From: Phlebopus portentosus
Taxonomy: Eukaryota > Basidiomycota > Agaricomycetes > Boletales > Boletinellaceae
Assembly: GCA_037892935.1 (NCBI GenBank)
Contig: JAYXKI010000003.1
Span: 1,674,001-1,738,000 of the forward strand
Direction of reading: 5' to 3'
Length of the DNA stretch: 64,000 nt
In this document: piece by piece, positions 47,392 to 58,728 of the stretch
Layout of the letters: each line of letters opens with the position of its first letter
Numbering within the stretch: position 1 is the first letter of the stretch
Made by a program: the position numbers and the translations under genes
Notes under the pieces: generated by a model
What the model was told of the DNA's origin: nothing
Seen by the model: the letters and a program-made list of their open reading frames with translations, nothing else
Database searches by the model: none

Positions 47392-48229
47392 TTAGTTAAA
47401 GCGAGTTTCGACTACTAAATAATCGAGATGGGGGCAGGAACAGCAAAATCCGGTGATCGACGGTTCCAAAAAATGGTGATCTCTCACGTGATTCAGAGAC
47501 GGTTTAAAAAATTAAAAAGTCGCCTGAGCCGCTCAACCCTTTCGTTCGTATTCTACCATCATGTCCTTTCATCCGAAAGTAAGTACATAAACTCCTCCAC
47601 TTCTTTCCCGATGATGTGCAAAAGTTGGTATTACCACCGAACGGCCGTCAGTTCTTCAAGGACTGACGGACACGTGTCGAAAAAACCCTTGGCTGCTTGT
47701 ACTCTTTCTGAGCCTCTCCCGTTTCTGTTTGTTTTTCTCGCCAGCAACAGAGCACCGTACTGACAAACCTCTTCTCAGCTGATAAATGGCATTCGTAATG
47801 AATCTGTCATCCGTTGGAATCGATGATCAGTGTCATCTCGCTTTCACGCCTGGATGGATCGTGAAATTTTCATGAACCGTGTTTGGTTTTGGTATGTGTT
47901 CCCAGGACCTCAAAGAGGAATCTTATTGGCGGCGTCGGGAACCGTGATTCCTGGCCCTTACATTTAGTATTTCGTGCGGACACGTTATCTGCCTCAGCGC
48001 GCGGGCCATGGCAGGAAGGGTTAACGTCGTCGCAAATGACACCTGTATTGAGATTCTAAAAAAGTTTCTGACTACTCGAGAGGGCGACACTTGTTCCCAG
48101 CTAGCTTGGCATAGTTCCCAATCATTATCTTCATGGAAGGAATGCTATGACTGCGCTCTGACGGAGGGTTTCGACTTAATATGGCGGATGCTGCGTTGTT
48201 GATCCTGATAGTGTCCTGGCCTAGCTCGC
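47392..48229. other. Intergenic; possible orphan first exon and a small hairpin
   Basis: No complete gene is seen. At 47,561 a plus-strand ATGTCCTTTCATCCGAAA is followed by a good donor (GTAAGT), which could be the surviving first exon of a lost gene, but no downstream exon was found. At 47,645-47,667 'cgtcagt...actgacg' forms a 7-bp stem with a 9-nt loop. Confidence 0.35.
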
Positions 48230-48700
48230 CAATTTTGGAATATTATCCTTGTCTTGATTGCCCGCATACCTGTGGCGCTCGTCGTGCAGATTGAAATGTT
48301 GGTGGAGACAGGTGCGCTCTACGCGATTGCTCACTGGTGTATACCATGGTCTATGTGCGCGCGCAGAAGCGCTTGTTAAGCTGATCCTAACAAGAATTCG
48401 CGTAGATCTTCTCGTGTTCACAGCGAGCCTCGGAACGTCCCCTCATTTCTTTAACATCAGAAACCGCTGCAGTGTTATTCCCATCATTGGTCCGTTCGAT
48501 GGACTCTAGAAGCTCCGGATTTTCTCGTTTCACTAGAGAAGCATAACGAGCTAGAGTGCCATGGGTTTGCAATGACCTGGTCCAGATCATACTCCTGTCC
48601 CGAGATCCCTGGCGTTTCGGAAGAGGTAGTCTGGTGATAGGACTAGAGTCGCCTTTTCCAGGCGTCTTGATCGAAGGAGAGGACATGGAAAGCATAGGCT
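48230..48700 (-). pseudogene. F-box protein relic (3' domain)
   Basis: On the minus strand the fragments TLARYASLVKRENPELLESIE and EARCEHEKIY, and in another frame HFNLHDERHRYAGNQDKDNI, match in order LLARYASLAREGSLEPM, EALCEHERMH and DFNLRNERRGYADDLEEENI of the intact F-box gene at 30,027-32,050. Frames change and segments are missing. No F-box or 5' half is recognisable upstream to 48,900. Confidence 0.65.
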
Positions 48701-49464
48701 CGCGTCTCGCCTATCAGCAGAATTAGATGCCAAGACGGTTGGACCAACTACTTTACACACGTTTCAGAGGCTGAATGAACAATTTGGTCCCTACTGGTGA
48801 CCCGCTCTGTCGCAAGCGACTCTTGGCGAATCCTGATCTATGCTATGCATTGATTAGTTTATGGTTGTATGTTCCGAGCCTCTTATCGAAGGCATCCTAC
48901 GCTGACAGACTAAACGCGATTTGTCTATTTGTCGTCGGCTTCGAGTAGACAGTATCATCTAGGAGTTTGACGTCTGGGACATCTTCATTAATTATCATGC
49001 TTAATCTCGTACAATCCGTCGGAAGACTCTGATCTAATACACAGCTACTGTACACATCAAATCCCATGCTTCTCTTCTCGAAACGATCATTAATGAACTT
49101 TCCTTCCGCTCTAAAAAATGGAGAATCAATTCACTTTCCGAAGTGACTATCGATATGAATGATAAGAGAGCGAGGCTCGAATCCTAGAGGCTTTTTCTGC
49201 AAGACTGGTATTAGACATGTAAGCTGATATCTCCTGTGTAAGCCTAGCGAGAAGATGTCTTCATACCACAAAATCTGTAGACCCATCACTTGAAGATGGG
49301 ACTTCTGTAGCACGAAAAGATTCCTTCTTTTCACTCCTGCTCGTCATCAAAGCTTACGTCCTGCAACTCGCGTAAGCACGCTAACGAGCGATGACTCTTG
49401 AGCACCCAGCTAAGGTTATGCTTTTCTGGAGGAACGAATGGATCCTGGAACACGACGGTCATTA
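48701..49464. other. Intergenic, no gene seen
   Basis: About 760 nt of sequence with stops in all frames, between the F-box relic and the 3' end of the next minus-strand gene. It may contain further degraded parts of the relic, but I could not align any. Confidence 0.4.
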
Positions 49465-50908
49465 TCAAAAATACAACATGATTGCGGAGGGACCAACCGG
49501 ACGACGTTCAGTAGCATATTCAACCCAAACTAACGCGTCGTAGATCTCGTCTTCGGTAAGTAAGTCCTCCTAGAAAGTGCAATCGATGAATTATGAATAC
49601 AGGGAAGAAAATGACTGGTATAGACGGACATGTATCTGAACGGCACGCTGGGCAAGCATCTCGTCAAGGTATAGACTTGAAAAATGCTCCGACTCCTCGA
49701 TGAAATCGATGGTACGCTTCCTACGACGACGAAGTTCCATCTTGTCGAGGGTCCGGTGCCAGCGCTGCCAGTCCTGGAAGTTAGCATCCTCACAGACTGG
49801 CGGAATGGCGCCTTGGTGAATGGCAGCCCAGGACTCGTGACTCTGCATAGGGTCAGCTATTTCAAAGAATTGTAGCCGAATAACAGACAGACCTTTGAAT
49901 GTTCTCCGGTCGTACTAGAGGACGTATCTGACGCACGACTATCTCTGCGACTCAATTCAAGTGTGTATTCCAGACCCCACCAGTCTCCGACGTCATCATC
50001 GGTATTCACAGCTACAATCTTTGCGTCGCTCGGTGCTAAAGGACCAGGTATATCTGCAAGCAGAGTGTCGTATGGCTTTTCGGATACATAATCATTGCGC
50101 GTGTTCTTATCTTTATCAAATCACAGCTTGTATTTTGAGTGGCACTTACGAAAGGTGGGGCAGGTTTCTTTCCTTTCTTGTCGTCTGGGATGCTATGCAC
50201 GCTTTCTTCATCGCAAATGGAGATAGAAGCTGACCTCTGGGATCTAGTTTGGCTGTATGCGCTCTTCGGGCTATGACTGATTGTCGTATCGTAGAGAGAT
50301 GTAGCAGGCGTAAGCGGGGGCGTGCTTTGCACTTCAGACGGAGATGTCAAGACAGGAGACCACTTGTCGTCCGAGTTACTTCCATGTGCAGATGCCGCCA
50401 GAGCTGGATGTGAAGCGAGCGAAAGTGGAGAGAAACACGAAGCCGAGAATGACGAAGCAAAAACAGAGCGAGAGCCGGCGTCCGAGGAGTCATCAGACTG
50501 CGTGGAGCCTTCAGTATCAGAGCGAGAATGAGATGGAGAGTAACCAGGTACAGGCGTAAATACATATTTTGTCTTGGGAACACAGCGAGGTGTCAATGCA
50601 GGACAGTTATTTTGCGATGTCTGGACTTCACGATTCCGAATCAAGTTGAGACTGTAGTTGATACCTTTTGCGTCTGAGTTATTCGAGCGTACATAAGTCG
50701 AATTGTTTTGGCCAAGAATATTTCCGAGAGGCGAGCCGCTGAGTGTCTGTTTAACGCGAGAGAAGAAAGAACCACCAGAGGACTCCGCTTGGGCATTAGG
50801 ATGACAAAGAGGAGTTAGCTGTCCGTCGTCGTCTTCATCGTCCCGCGCTGCCGAGGATGACAGGCACGATTGCTGGCCTGAGTCAAACGAAAGCTTTGCC
50901 CTGTTCAT
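49465..50908 (-). CDS. Ser-rich conserved-looking protein of unknown function
   Basis: Not recognised. It starts MNRAKLSFDSGQQSCLSSS. The first ~250 residues are disordered and Ser/Pro/Thr-rich, with many SP/TP sites (TPPLTPATSLYDTT, VPGYSPSHSRS), suggesting phosphorylation. After introns near 50,150-50,045 and ~49,893-49,857 the sequence becomes ordered: DDDVGDWWGLEYTLELSRRDSRAS, then SHESWAAIHQGAIPPVCEDANFQDWQRWHRTLDK, a basic RRRRKR patch, and ESEHFSSLYLDEMLAQRAVQIH. A last intron leads to EDLLTEDEIYDALVWVEYATERRPVGPSAIMLYF, with stop at 49467-49465. The first intron junction does not keep frame cleanly by my reading, so that boundary is uncertain. The Trp-rich helical C-terminus is probably the functional part. 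Confidence 0.65.
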
Positions 50909-51144
50909 AGTTCGCCTGCCCGTTATCGTCGAAGTAAAGGTTTAAGTTCAAGTCGGAGTGCCACTCGACGTCGAAGCAAAGACAAAGCATCACGTGCAAC
51001 GCGTCGAAAAATCACAAACATAAAATATAATGTGCATTAAATTTTAATATTTCCGAAAAAATTGAGAGGGGTGCAAAACGATAATTCGTACATACTCATC
51101 AAGCTGCCAAAAAGGATGGGTGTATAAAGGATATAGATAATTGC

Positions 51145-52487
51145 TCAGTTACGTCCATGAAGAAACGCCTCTAATTCGTCATCCAGCTCTTCACGAGTTT
51201 TCTTTGCCGGTTCATAGCGTCCTAACCGTGTCTCTCCATTTTCGTGCTTTCGTCGACGTGCAGGAGGAAGTTCAGAGATCCTTTCAATCAATGGTTCTTG
51301 CCTTCGTCCCTTGACACCCTTTCTCTGGCGCGATCGAGTCGGCTCCGCAGATTCTTCATCATCAGAAGGTACACGCGTTAACGACGTCCGTTCGAGAAGC
51401 TTGGCCGTAGCCACGGCGAACACCGAGCGCCCATCCTTCGTCATCCAGTCTGAGCGCATTTTAGACGGAGGAAAAGGTGGAGAAGGCGCTGTGAGATCCT
51501 CTCGACGCAGGAAATCGTCGAGTTCCTCGTCAAGCTGGCGGCGCTCTTCCTCGCTGCCTTCAGGTCCAGCCTTACGCTTAGATGCATCTCCGTTCTCTGA
51601 AGCGCGACCGATAGAATGCGCGTTTGGATCTTTGCCTGCGTCCATCCCGTGCTTCTGGTAGAAACCACTACGATATTTCGCACCACGGGATTTCTTGTCT
51701 GAGTTTCGTGCTATGCGAATCAGCAAGATACCCTCCATTTCCTCGGATTTTCCCAGTGTCTTGTTGACCCGATCCTCCACGGGCCATATAATCACTGGAA
51801 CTGGCTTTGCGGAAACGCAATCATCGAAATCAGGCTCTTCAGAAGGCGTCCTGCGAAGTGCCTCGAGAGCAGTACGGCAAGCAGCATTGGTCGGAAAAAT
51901 AAGGACACAGGAGGAATCGTCGATCCACTCGAGGCCCACAGGATCAAGGTCAAAATGCCTTGCATACACAAAGATGTTGTTCGTGGGTAGGTGCGTTATG
52001 GGCGAACCACGGAGATATAGAGCATTGGGACGTAATCCATCGGGAACTGAAAAAAAATAAGTCAGACAAAAAAGGACCGAGAATGGTTCGAGTGGAACCG
52101 GTACCTGCGTCTACGCTTTCATCCTCCTCCATATCTTCATATTCCTCGTCACCTCTTTTGCGCTTTCAAGGTTAAGTTGATGAGAAAGGGCCAATATTTT
52201 TAGTTTGAAGACCGGGGATGGAAACGGGCGTGGCGAAAACTTTCGACGTCAGACGACCGACGCACGCATTTCGTTCACCCGGAGACGACTCGCACCTTTC
52301 CCTTTGACATACTCTCGGGTGGTAGATACACCTTGTTCATACTGATGCGACCTGCGAGTGCAGAAGACTCGTTTCGTGGCAATTCGGGAGGGAGAGCAGC
52401 AACTTGCTCTTCATACGTAATTCCCTCGTCGTATGAAAGAGATGTTGAAATGTTGACTTCGGGGACTTCCTCGACATAGGCGTCCAT
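51145..52487 (-). CDS. NCBP3-like (cap-binding complex subunit 3 family) protein
   Basis: In animals NCBP3 binds the cap-binding complex and ARS2 and supports mRNA export. The protein starts MDAYVEEVPEVNISTSLSYDEGITYEEQ. After introns, the diagnostic RRM-like segment reads LRPNALYLRGSPITHLPTNNIFVYARHFDLDPVGLEWIDDSSCVLIF; the WIDDSSC motif is the family signature. KYRSGFYQKHGMD and repeated acidic/hydrophobic ELDDFLRRE and DELEAFLHGRN motifs follow, the latter like the C-terminal repeats of TREX-associated adaptors. A charged, Arg-rich disordered stretch lies between. It is divergent from KRR1 with only 161 nt between start codons. Assignment rests on motif recognition; the exact ortholog is not proven. 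Confidence 0.75.
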
Positions 52488-52648
52488 GATTATTGTTGGC
52501 GAAGAGCGGGAAGATTGGAATGGTTTATGTTGGAGAGATGATGGCGATCAGAATCCAAGTGTAGCACTCAGGATCGGCGGGAAGACCTGAAAGAAAAGAG
52601 TATGATCGGCGATCACTTTTGCTTTTTTTTTTACTCTTACACTTAGCC
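52488..52648. promoter_or_regulatory. Divergent promoter region NCBP3-like / KRR1
   Basis: These 161 nt separate the start codons of the minus-strand NCBP3-like gene and plus-strand KRR1, so regulatory elements are likely shared. A T-rich run (gctttttttttttactcttac) lies just above the KRR1 ATG. Confidence 0.55.
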
Positions 52649-54255
<1,607 letters not shown>

Positions 54256-54349
54256 TTTATTAAGTGGTGTAATTTGTGTCCGCTTGTTGATGATAGTGAT
54301 CGTTTATGAAAGGCTGCAATATACGCACTGGACAAAAGCGTATGTCATA

Positions 54350-54430
54350 CCTTCTAGAATTTTGGTCGGAATGCAAGAAACTAACCAACCGTGATTGATT
54401 GATCTCACATTCCGACCAAACTTCTAGAGG
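54350..54430. repeat. Near-perfect inverted repeat (hairpin) present only in the left unit
   Basis: The left arm 54350-54373 (ccttctagaattttggtcgg...) and right arm 54408-54430 (cattccgaccaaacttctag...) pair over about 22 nt with two mismatches around a 34-nt loop. It lies after KRR1, before the MYND gene. The corresponding place in the right unit (~58,440-58,510) lacks it. Confidence 0.8.
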
Positions 54431-54708
54431 GTCTTATATGTAAATTTGCCCGGTGTGATACATGACAGATACAGTATTGGACAGGAAACTCTAACTTCAA
54501 AGTTCGAACACTGTTTACCAAAACAGATGGCCTGCCAGAAGTTACGAATGAGTCAAAGTTCTGAATCCGGACTGGAATGCTATTTTTGCTTCCGCACGTG
54601 CAATGATTGCTGGATGGGACCCGCACTTCGACTTGTAAAGTTCGAGTCACGAAATCTTTGTTTTCTGTGTCCTACCATCGGAAAGGCCTCGTCACCAAGC
54701 AATTCCCG

Positions 54709-56940
54709 ATGGAAAATGTACAGGCCGCACTAGCACTGGACGGACGGAGGAAACTTGTTGTTGCGCACATAGTAGAGGAGGAGCCGGCTCTCGATAAAGC
54801 GCGTAAGTTGTGTGTGAACGACCTAGAACAGGTATACCTCAATTTTCTTCAAATAACGCCTCGCTGACGGTGACGACACACTTGTACTTTTCGAAGTTAT
54901 TAGAAAATGCAAAAAACGGATGCTTGCAATCGAGCAACGCGGCCATATGTGCCCTCATGTTCGACAAGCTCCCCGAGTCGATTTATCCGAAGATTCTAGA
55001 GATACTTACGACTCATGTAGCAAACGGTTGCCCTCCCGACAAGGCGGATGAACATCAGTTCCATCTCGCCGAGATGTCATTTGCGGCTATATGTGCAGCA
55101 CTTGAATTTTGTCTTGCCAATTTCGAACAACCACCCTTGGAGCCTATCCTGCAGGCGTGGCCATCAATATTGACATGGGCAAATGCCTATTACTTAAGGA
55201 ATTCTTTCCCGTACAAACGACGTCTCGGAGTTGCACCAGGCATGATATCCGGTGAAGAAGAACTCACGATGCTCCTTGTGGGTATATGTAGGTTGACTCC
55301 CACGAGTGACGAATTCATGCGCATCGCTTTCGACCCCATCGCAATCGAATTGGCTATGTACGTGTTTCTGCGCGCTCGTGCAGACCGTAATAGGAATTCA
55401 TGTATCCCATGCCTCGCTATGTATCTTCTTGGAAGCGACAAGAACCGTCTCCGGTCATTAGACGTGATCCTCTCGGTGGCCCAAGGAACGCCAGAGGCGT
55501 TTCTCGATCCTATACTACGGCAGATCGCGAGAGGATATATCCTTAGCGTTACTCCTGCCTGTGCCACGATTATCGCATCCATCGCTTCAGTCCGCGACCA
55601 TCCATTATCTTTGGCTCTGAAAGCTCGGGGTGCAGACTCCGTATATAAGCTATTTGAGACAATCGCCAACAATAAAGATAGATATATCTCAGTCATAACG
55701 GAGTTGTACGGATGTATACGCGTCTTTTCTTTTTACTGGGCGCCGCGGGACGGACGAGTCTGGCTGTTAAGAGCCTTGCAGATTCGTTACTTTCACTTCA
55801 TTGCCCAATACGACAAATTGAAACGTGCGCCCTTCATCCGGGACCTTCTGAATTTACATCTTCCAGTCCACCTAGTCGATCCATCTGTGATTTTCGCATG
55901 TGAAGAAGCATTATCCTCTCTCTCCTCACAAGAGCATTCCCAAATCATGAGCAGCGATCTCAAATCCGCATGGATGACCTTCATTGATCGATTCTTTGAG
56001 CAATATCTGTTCTATTGCTACTTCGAGGTCACCGGATATCGGAAGGGATGCTATAAGGTACGTCGCATAATTCACCTCCAAAGGTCCGACTGGCGCTTAT
56101 TTTAAATGAATAGTGCTCAAAGATGGCTGACAGCAAAAAGCCGGGTTCCTTATTATTTTGTGGAGGATGCAGAATTGTCGAGTATTGTTCCAAAGAATGT
56201 CAGACCTCCGGCTGGAAAGAACACAAGACCGAATGCAAGACACTAAAAGGAAAGAAATGTAAGTAAAGCGATGTCGCTTTCTTTCGTCTTTCGCTCATAT
56301 GTTTTCCTCTAGATGGTCCGCTCCCCAAGTGGGCAGCACCTATATTCCGACGGCGCCTAGCAGCGCACGATGCACGACGTCACTTCATCGGCTTTCGCGA
56401 ACTAGCAGAGCAGAGATGCCCTATTCTCCCGTTTCAGTGTGTCTGTGTGATCATCGACTACAGCCTTTCCCGCCACGACTGGACGTCTGTCCAGCGAACG
56501 AAATAAAGGTAGAAGACACTTCTTCAGCGGGAGACGCCGATTATTCGATCCAGGAAGACTGTTTTGACAATTTCCGCCTGCACGACGGCAGCTATGGTAC
56601 TCTGCTGACGCGCGAATACATAGACGGGACACGTTCAGCGCATACTCAGAATTTCCACTGGACTCCACCCTATTTCTGCTCTTCATTCGGCACGCGCTGT
56701 CCAGATTCGCACAAACGAAAGAGCCTAGTGACGCCTTACCTCTCCACGGATAATAAAACGGGTAATATAATGGGAAAGGAACAAAAGACGGCATGGGGTG
56801 TCGTAGACGAACTGGCTTTTCGGACTGGACTGACTCCGCAAATGATTTTGGAAGGCAAAATTGGCGAGTTTCGGAGAAAGGTCCTCGAAGTCGTCGTTCG
56901 CGAAAAAGCCACGATGAGAGAACGATCTAAAATTAACTAG
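54709..56940 (+). CDS. MYND zinc-finger protein, copy 1 (one frame break)
   Basis: The start is MENVQAALALDGRRKL by comparison with copy 2. An intron follows DLEQ (~54,834-54,898). A long helical, mostly hydrophobic region follows (FDKLPESIYPKILEIL, FASVRDHPLSLAL, APFIRDLLNLHLPVHLVDPSVIFACEEALSS). The MYND finger spans an intron: YKCSK...LLFCGGCRIVEYCSKECQTSGWKEHKTEC, with the C-x2-C...C-x3-C...H-x3-C spacing used for protein-protein binding. The last exon carries REYIDGTRSAHTQNFHWTPPYFC and KIGEFRRKVLEVVVREKATMRERSKIN. Relative to copy 2 it lacks one base near 56,466 (agcctttcccgcc against agtatttatccgcc), shifting frame before VCPANEIKVED. The role is unknown; mushroom genomes have many such genes. 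Confidence 0.7.
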
Positions 56941-57539
56941 GTCTGTTGAAATTTCCTGGTTCGTTGGATACCTTCTTGCTACATTTCTTGTTTTCTTGCA
57001 TTCATGCAACACATCATCTACTCACGCATTCGTATTTTTCATGTTACTATCTTGTCTTGCTATTAGCTTCGTTGTTGAATGTCTTGTCTTCTTGAACGTG
57101 CATCACGAGCATCTATTCACCGCTTGATATTCGTCACTTCATGGTCTGTCTCGCCATCTGCCTCTTCGAATTCTGTTGCACTATATTTTTTCTTGCCTTT
57201 ATTGCCGCAAATTCTGTATACACGCATGTAGATCTACACATTCTGATACCAACATACGGTACCCTCACACTGAAGCCTGAGAACCTTTGTCTTGAGTTCC
57301 GATTTGCCATGAAACTCGTCGAGAAAGACGCAACGCCATTATCTTCTGGTTGACGACAAAATCCAGATAAATATATTCCATAACGCAGAGCATACGTAGA
57401 CTCAATGTACAGGGAGGGGCGGGGGAGGAAATTCAAAACAGAAATGCAAAAAGCACATTGGGTATGATGCCAAAGGTAAATTCCATCCGTTCAATCAAGT
57501 TTTCTTTCAGTACACCATCTCACTCATCTAATCCCTGGA

Positions 57540-57700
57540 CTTGGAGAATCATCTCGATTTAGTACTCCCTTTCCCTAAATTCTCCTCGACTCTCTGCTTC
57601 CTGTTCAGCGCGCCCGAGAGCTTGCGTTTCTGACTATGTCCCCTCCCATTTCGATCCGAATACTCGCTTTCGGACCCCTTGTTGCTCTCTGTCATGCTTC
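57540..57700 (-). pseudogene. Truncated duplicate of the last gene's 3' end
   Basis: 'ctcgactctctgcttcctgttcagcgcgcccgagagcttgcgtttctgactatg' and 'ccgaatactcgctttcgg' match 61,635-61,745 of the last gene (minus strand, encoding the EYSDRYGS...QRVEEKV region) with substitutions. Homology stops at about 57,690-57,700, where KRR1-derived sequence begins. This marks the duplication junction. Confidence 0.7.
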
Positions 57701-57708
57701 TCGCAGAA

Positions 57709-58440
57709 CGTACCAACGTGACTCATGTTCATCGGCCACTCTTATATCGGCAATCGAGCTCCTCACGCAATGTTACATCTTAGTTCAAGGGAATACAGTC
57801 AGCGTCATGGGACCGTATAAGTCTCTAAAGGAGGTCCGAAGAATGGTCCTCGACTGCTTGAAGAACATCCATCCAATCTATCCAATAAAGGTACGATGAC
57901 CTTTTCGTGCTGAACCATGTCATTACAGGTTCGCCGCCCAGGAACTGATGATCAAGTGTGAACTTGCCAAGGATCCAAAGCTCGCAAACGAATCCTGGGA
58001 CCGCCTCCCACCTAAATTCCGCAAAAGGCATCCCAAAACTTCCGAGAAAACTGCGCGCGAGGGAGAAGCAAGAGGCGAAGAAATAAGCACATCGCGCCGC
58101 AGGTCTGGACGTCGATGACAACAAACTGATGCAAAAGTTTTATACTCCCGGGCCGTTTCCGCTGCCTCAGCAACCACGAAAAGTTCGTCTTTGTCCCTTT
58201 CAACCTTCTTCGGAAAACCAATCCTCGTTGTCTGAGTGAGGAGAATATTTCATCGAGCCATGAGAAAAGGAGGCAAAAGAAGAACAATAGAGAAAGGAAA
58301 CGGTGGGCTTTACCATTATCTGCGCTTATGAACTCTCGTGAAACATGCATGTTACAGAGAACGACAAGCGAAGCGAGCAGTGGCATTTGTTGCACGCGCG
58401 CTGATTCGCTGAACCGATCTTCCATGAAAGGCTGCAACAT
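57709..58440 (+). pseudogene. Truncated KRR1 copy
   Basis: From the end of the preceding KRR1 intron onward the sequence matches KRR1. 57,752-57,895 keeps an open frame for [47 protein letters not shown]. The next exon ([47 protein letters not shown]) shifts frame and stops. The intron acceptor preceding AIELL is changed from tatag to tatcg, and no promoter or 5' exons are present. It cannot make KRR1. Confidence 0.85.
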
Positions 58441-58728
58441 CGGATTCACATACATCTGAGCAGGATCCCATGACATTGGATAAAATCTTATGCATGCATG
58501 ATTCGCTTAACACTGTTTACCAAATAGATGGACTGCCGGAAGTTACGAGTGAGTCAAAGTTCTGAATGAGAATAGGTGATTGCAATGCCATTTTTGCTTC
58601 CGCACGCACGCACAATCGCGGAGTGTATGTATATATTGTAAAATGTCTTTTGTTTTGTAACTTTCGCGCAGTCACTTTCTATCTCCTACCATCCGAAGGC
58701 CTATCAGCACACAACGGCCCCTCGTGAA

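Noticed and set aside
47561..47590. ATGTCCTTTCATCCGAAA followed by gtaagt as a gene start
   Set aside because: No in-frame downstream exon was found before the F-box relic, so it is mentioned only as a possible orphan exon.
57141..57353. Hydrophobic 70-codon frame behind MYND copy 1
   Set aside because: The homologous position behind copy 2 (~61,150) does not keep the frame or the residues, so it looks like 3' flank rather than coding sequence.
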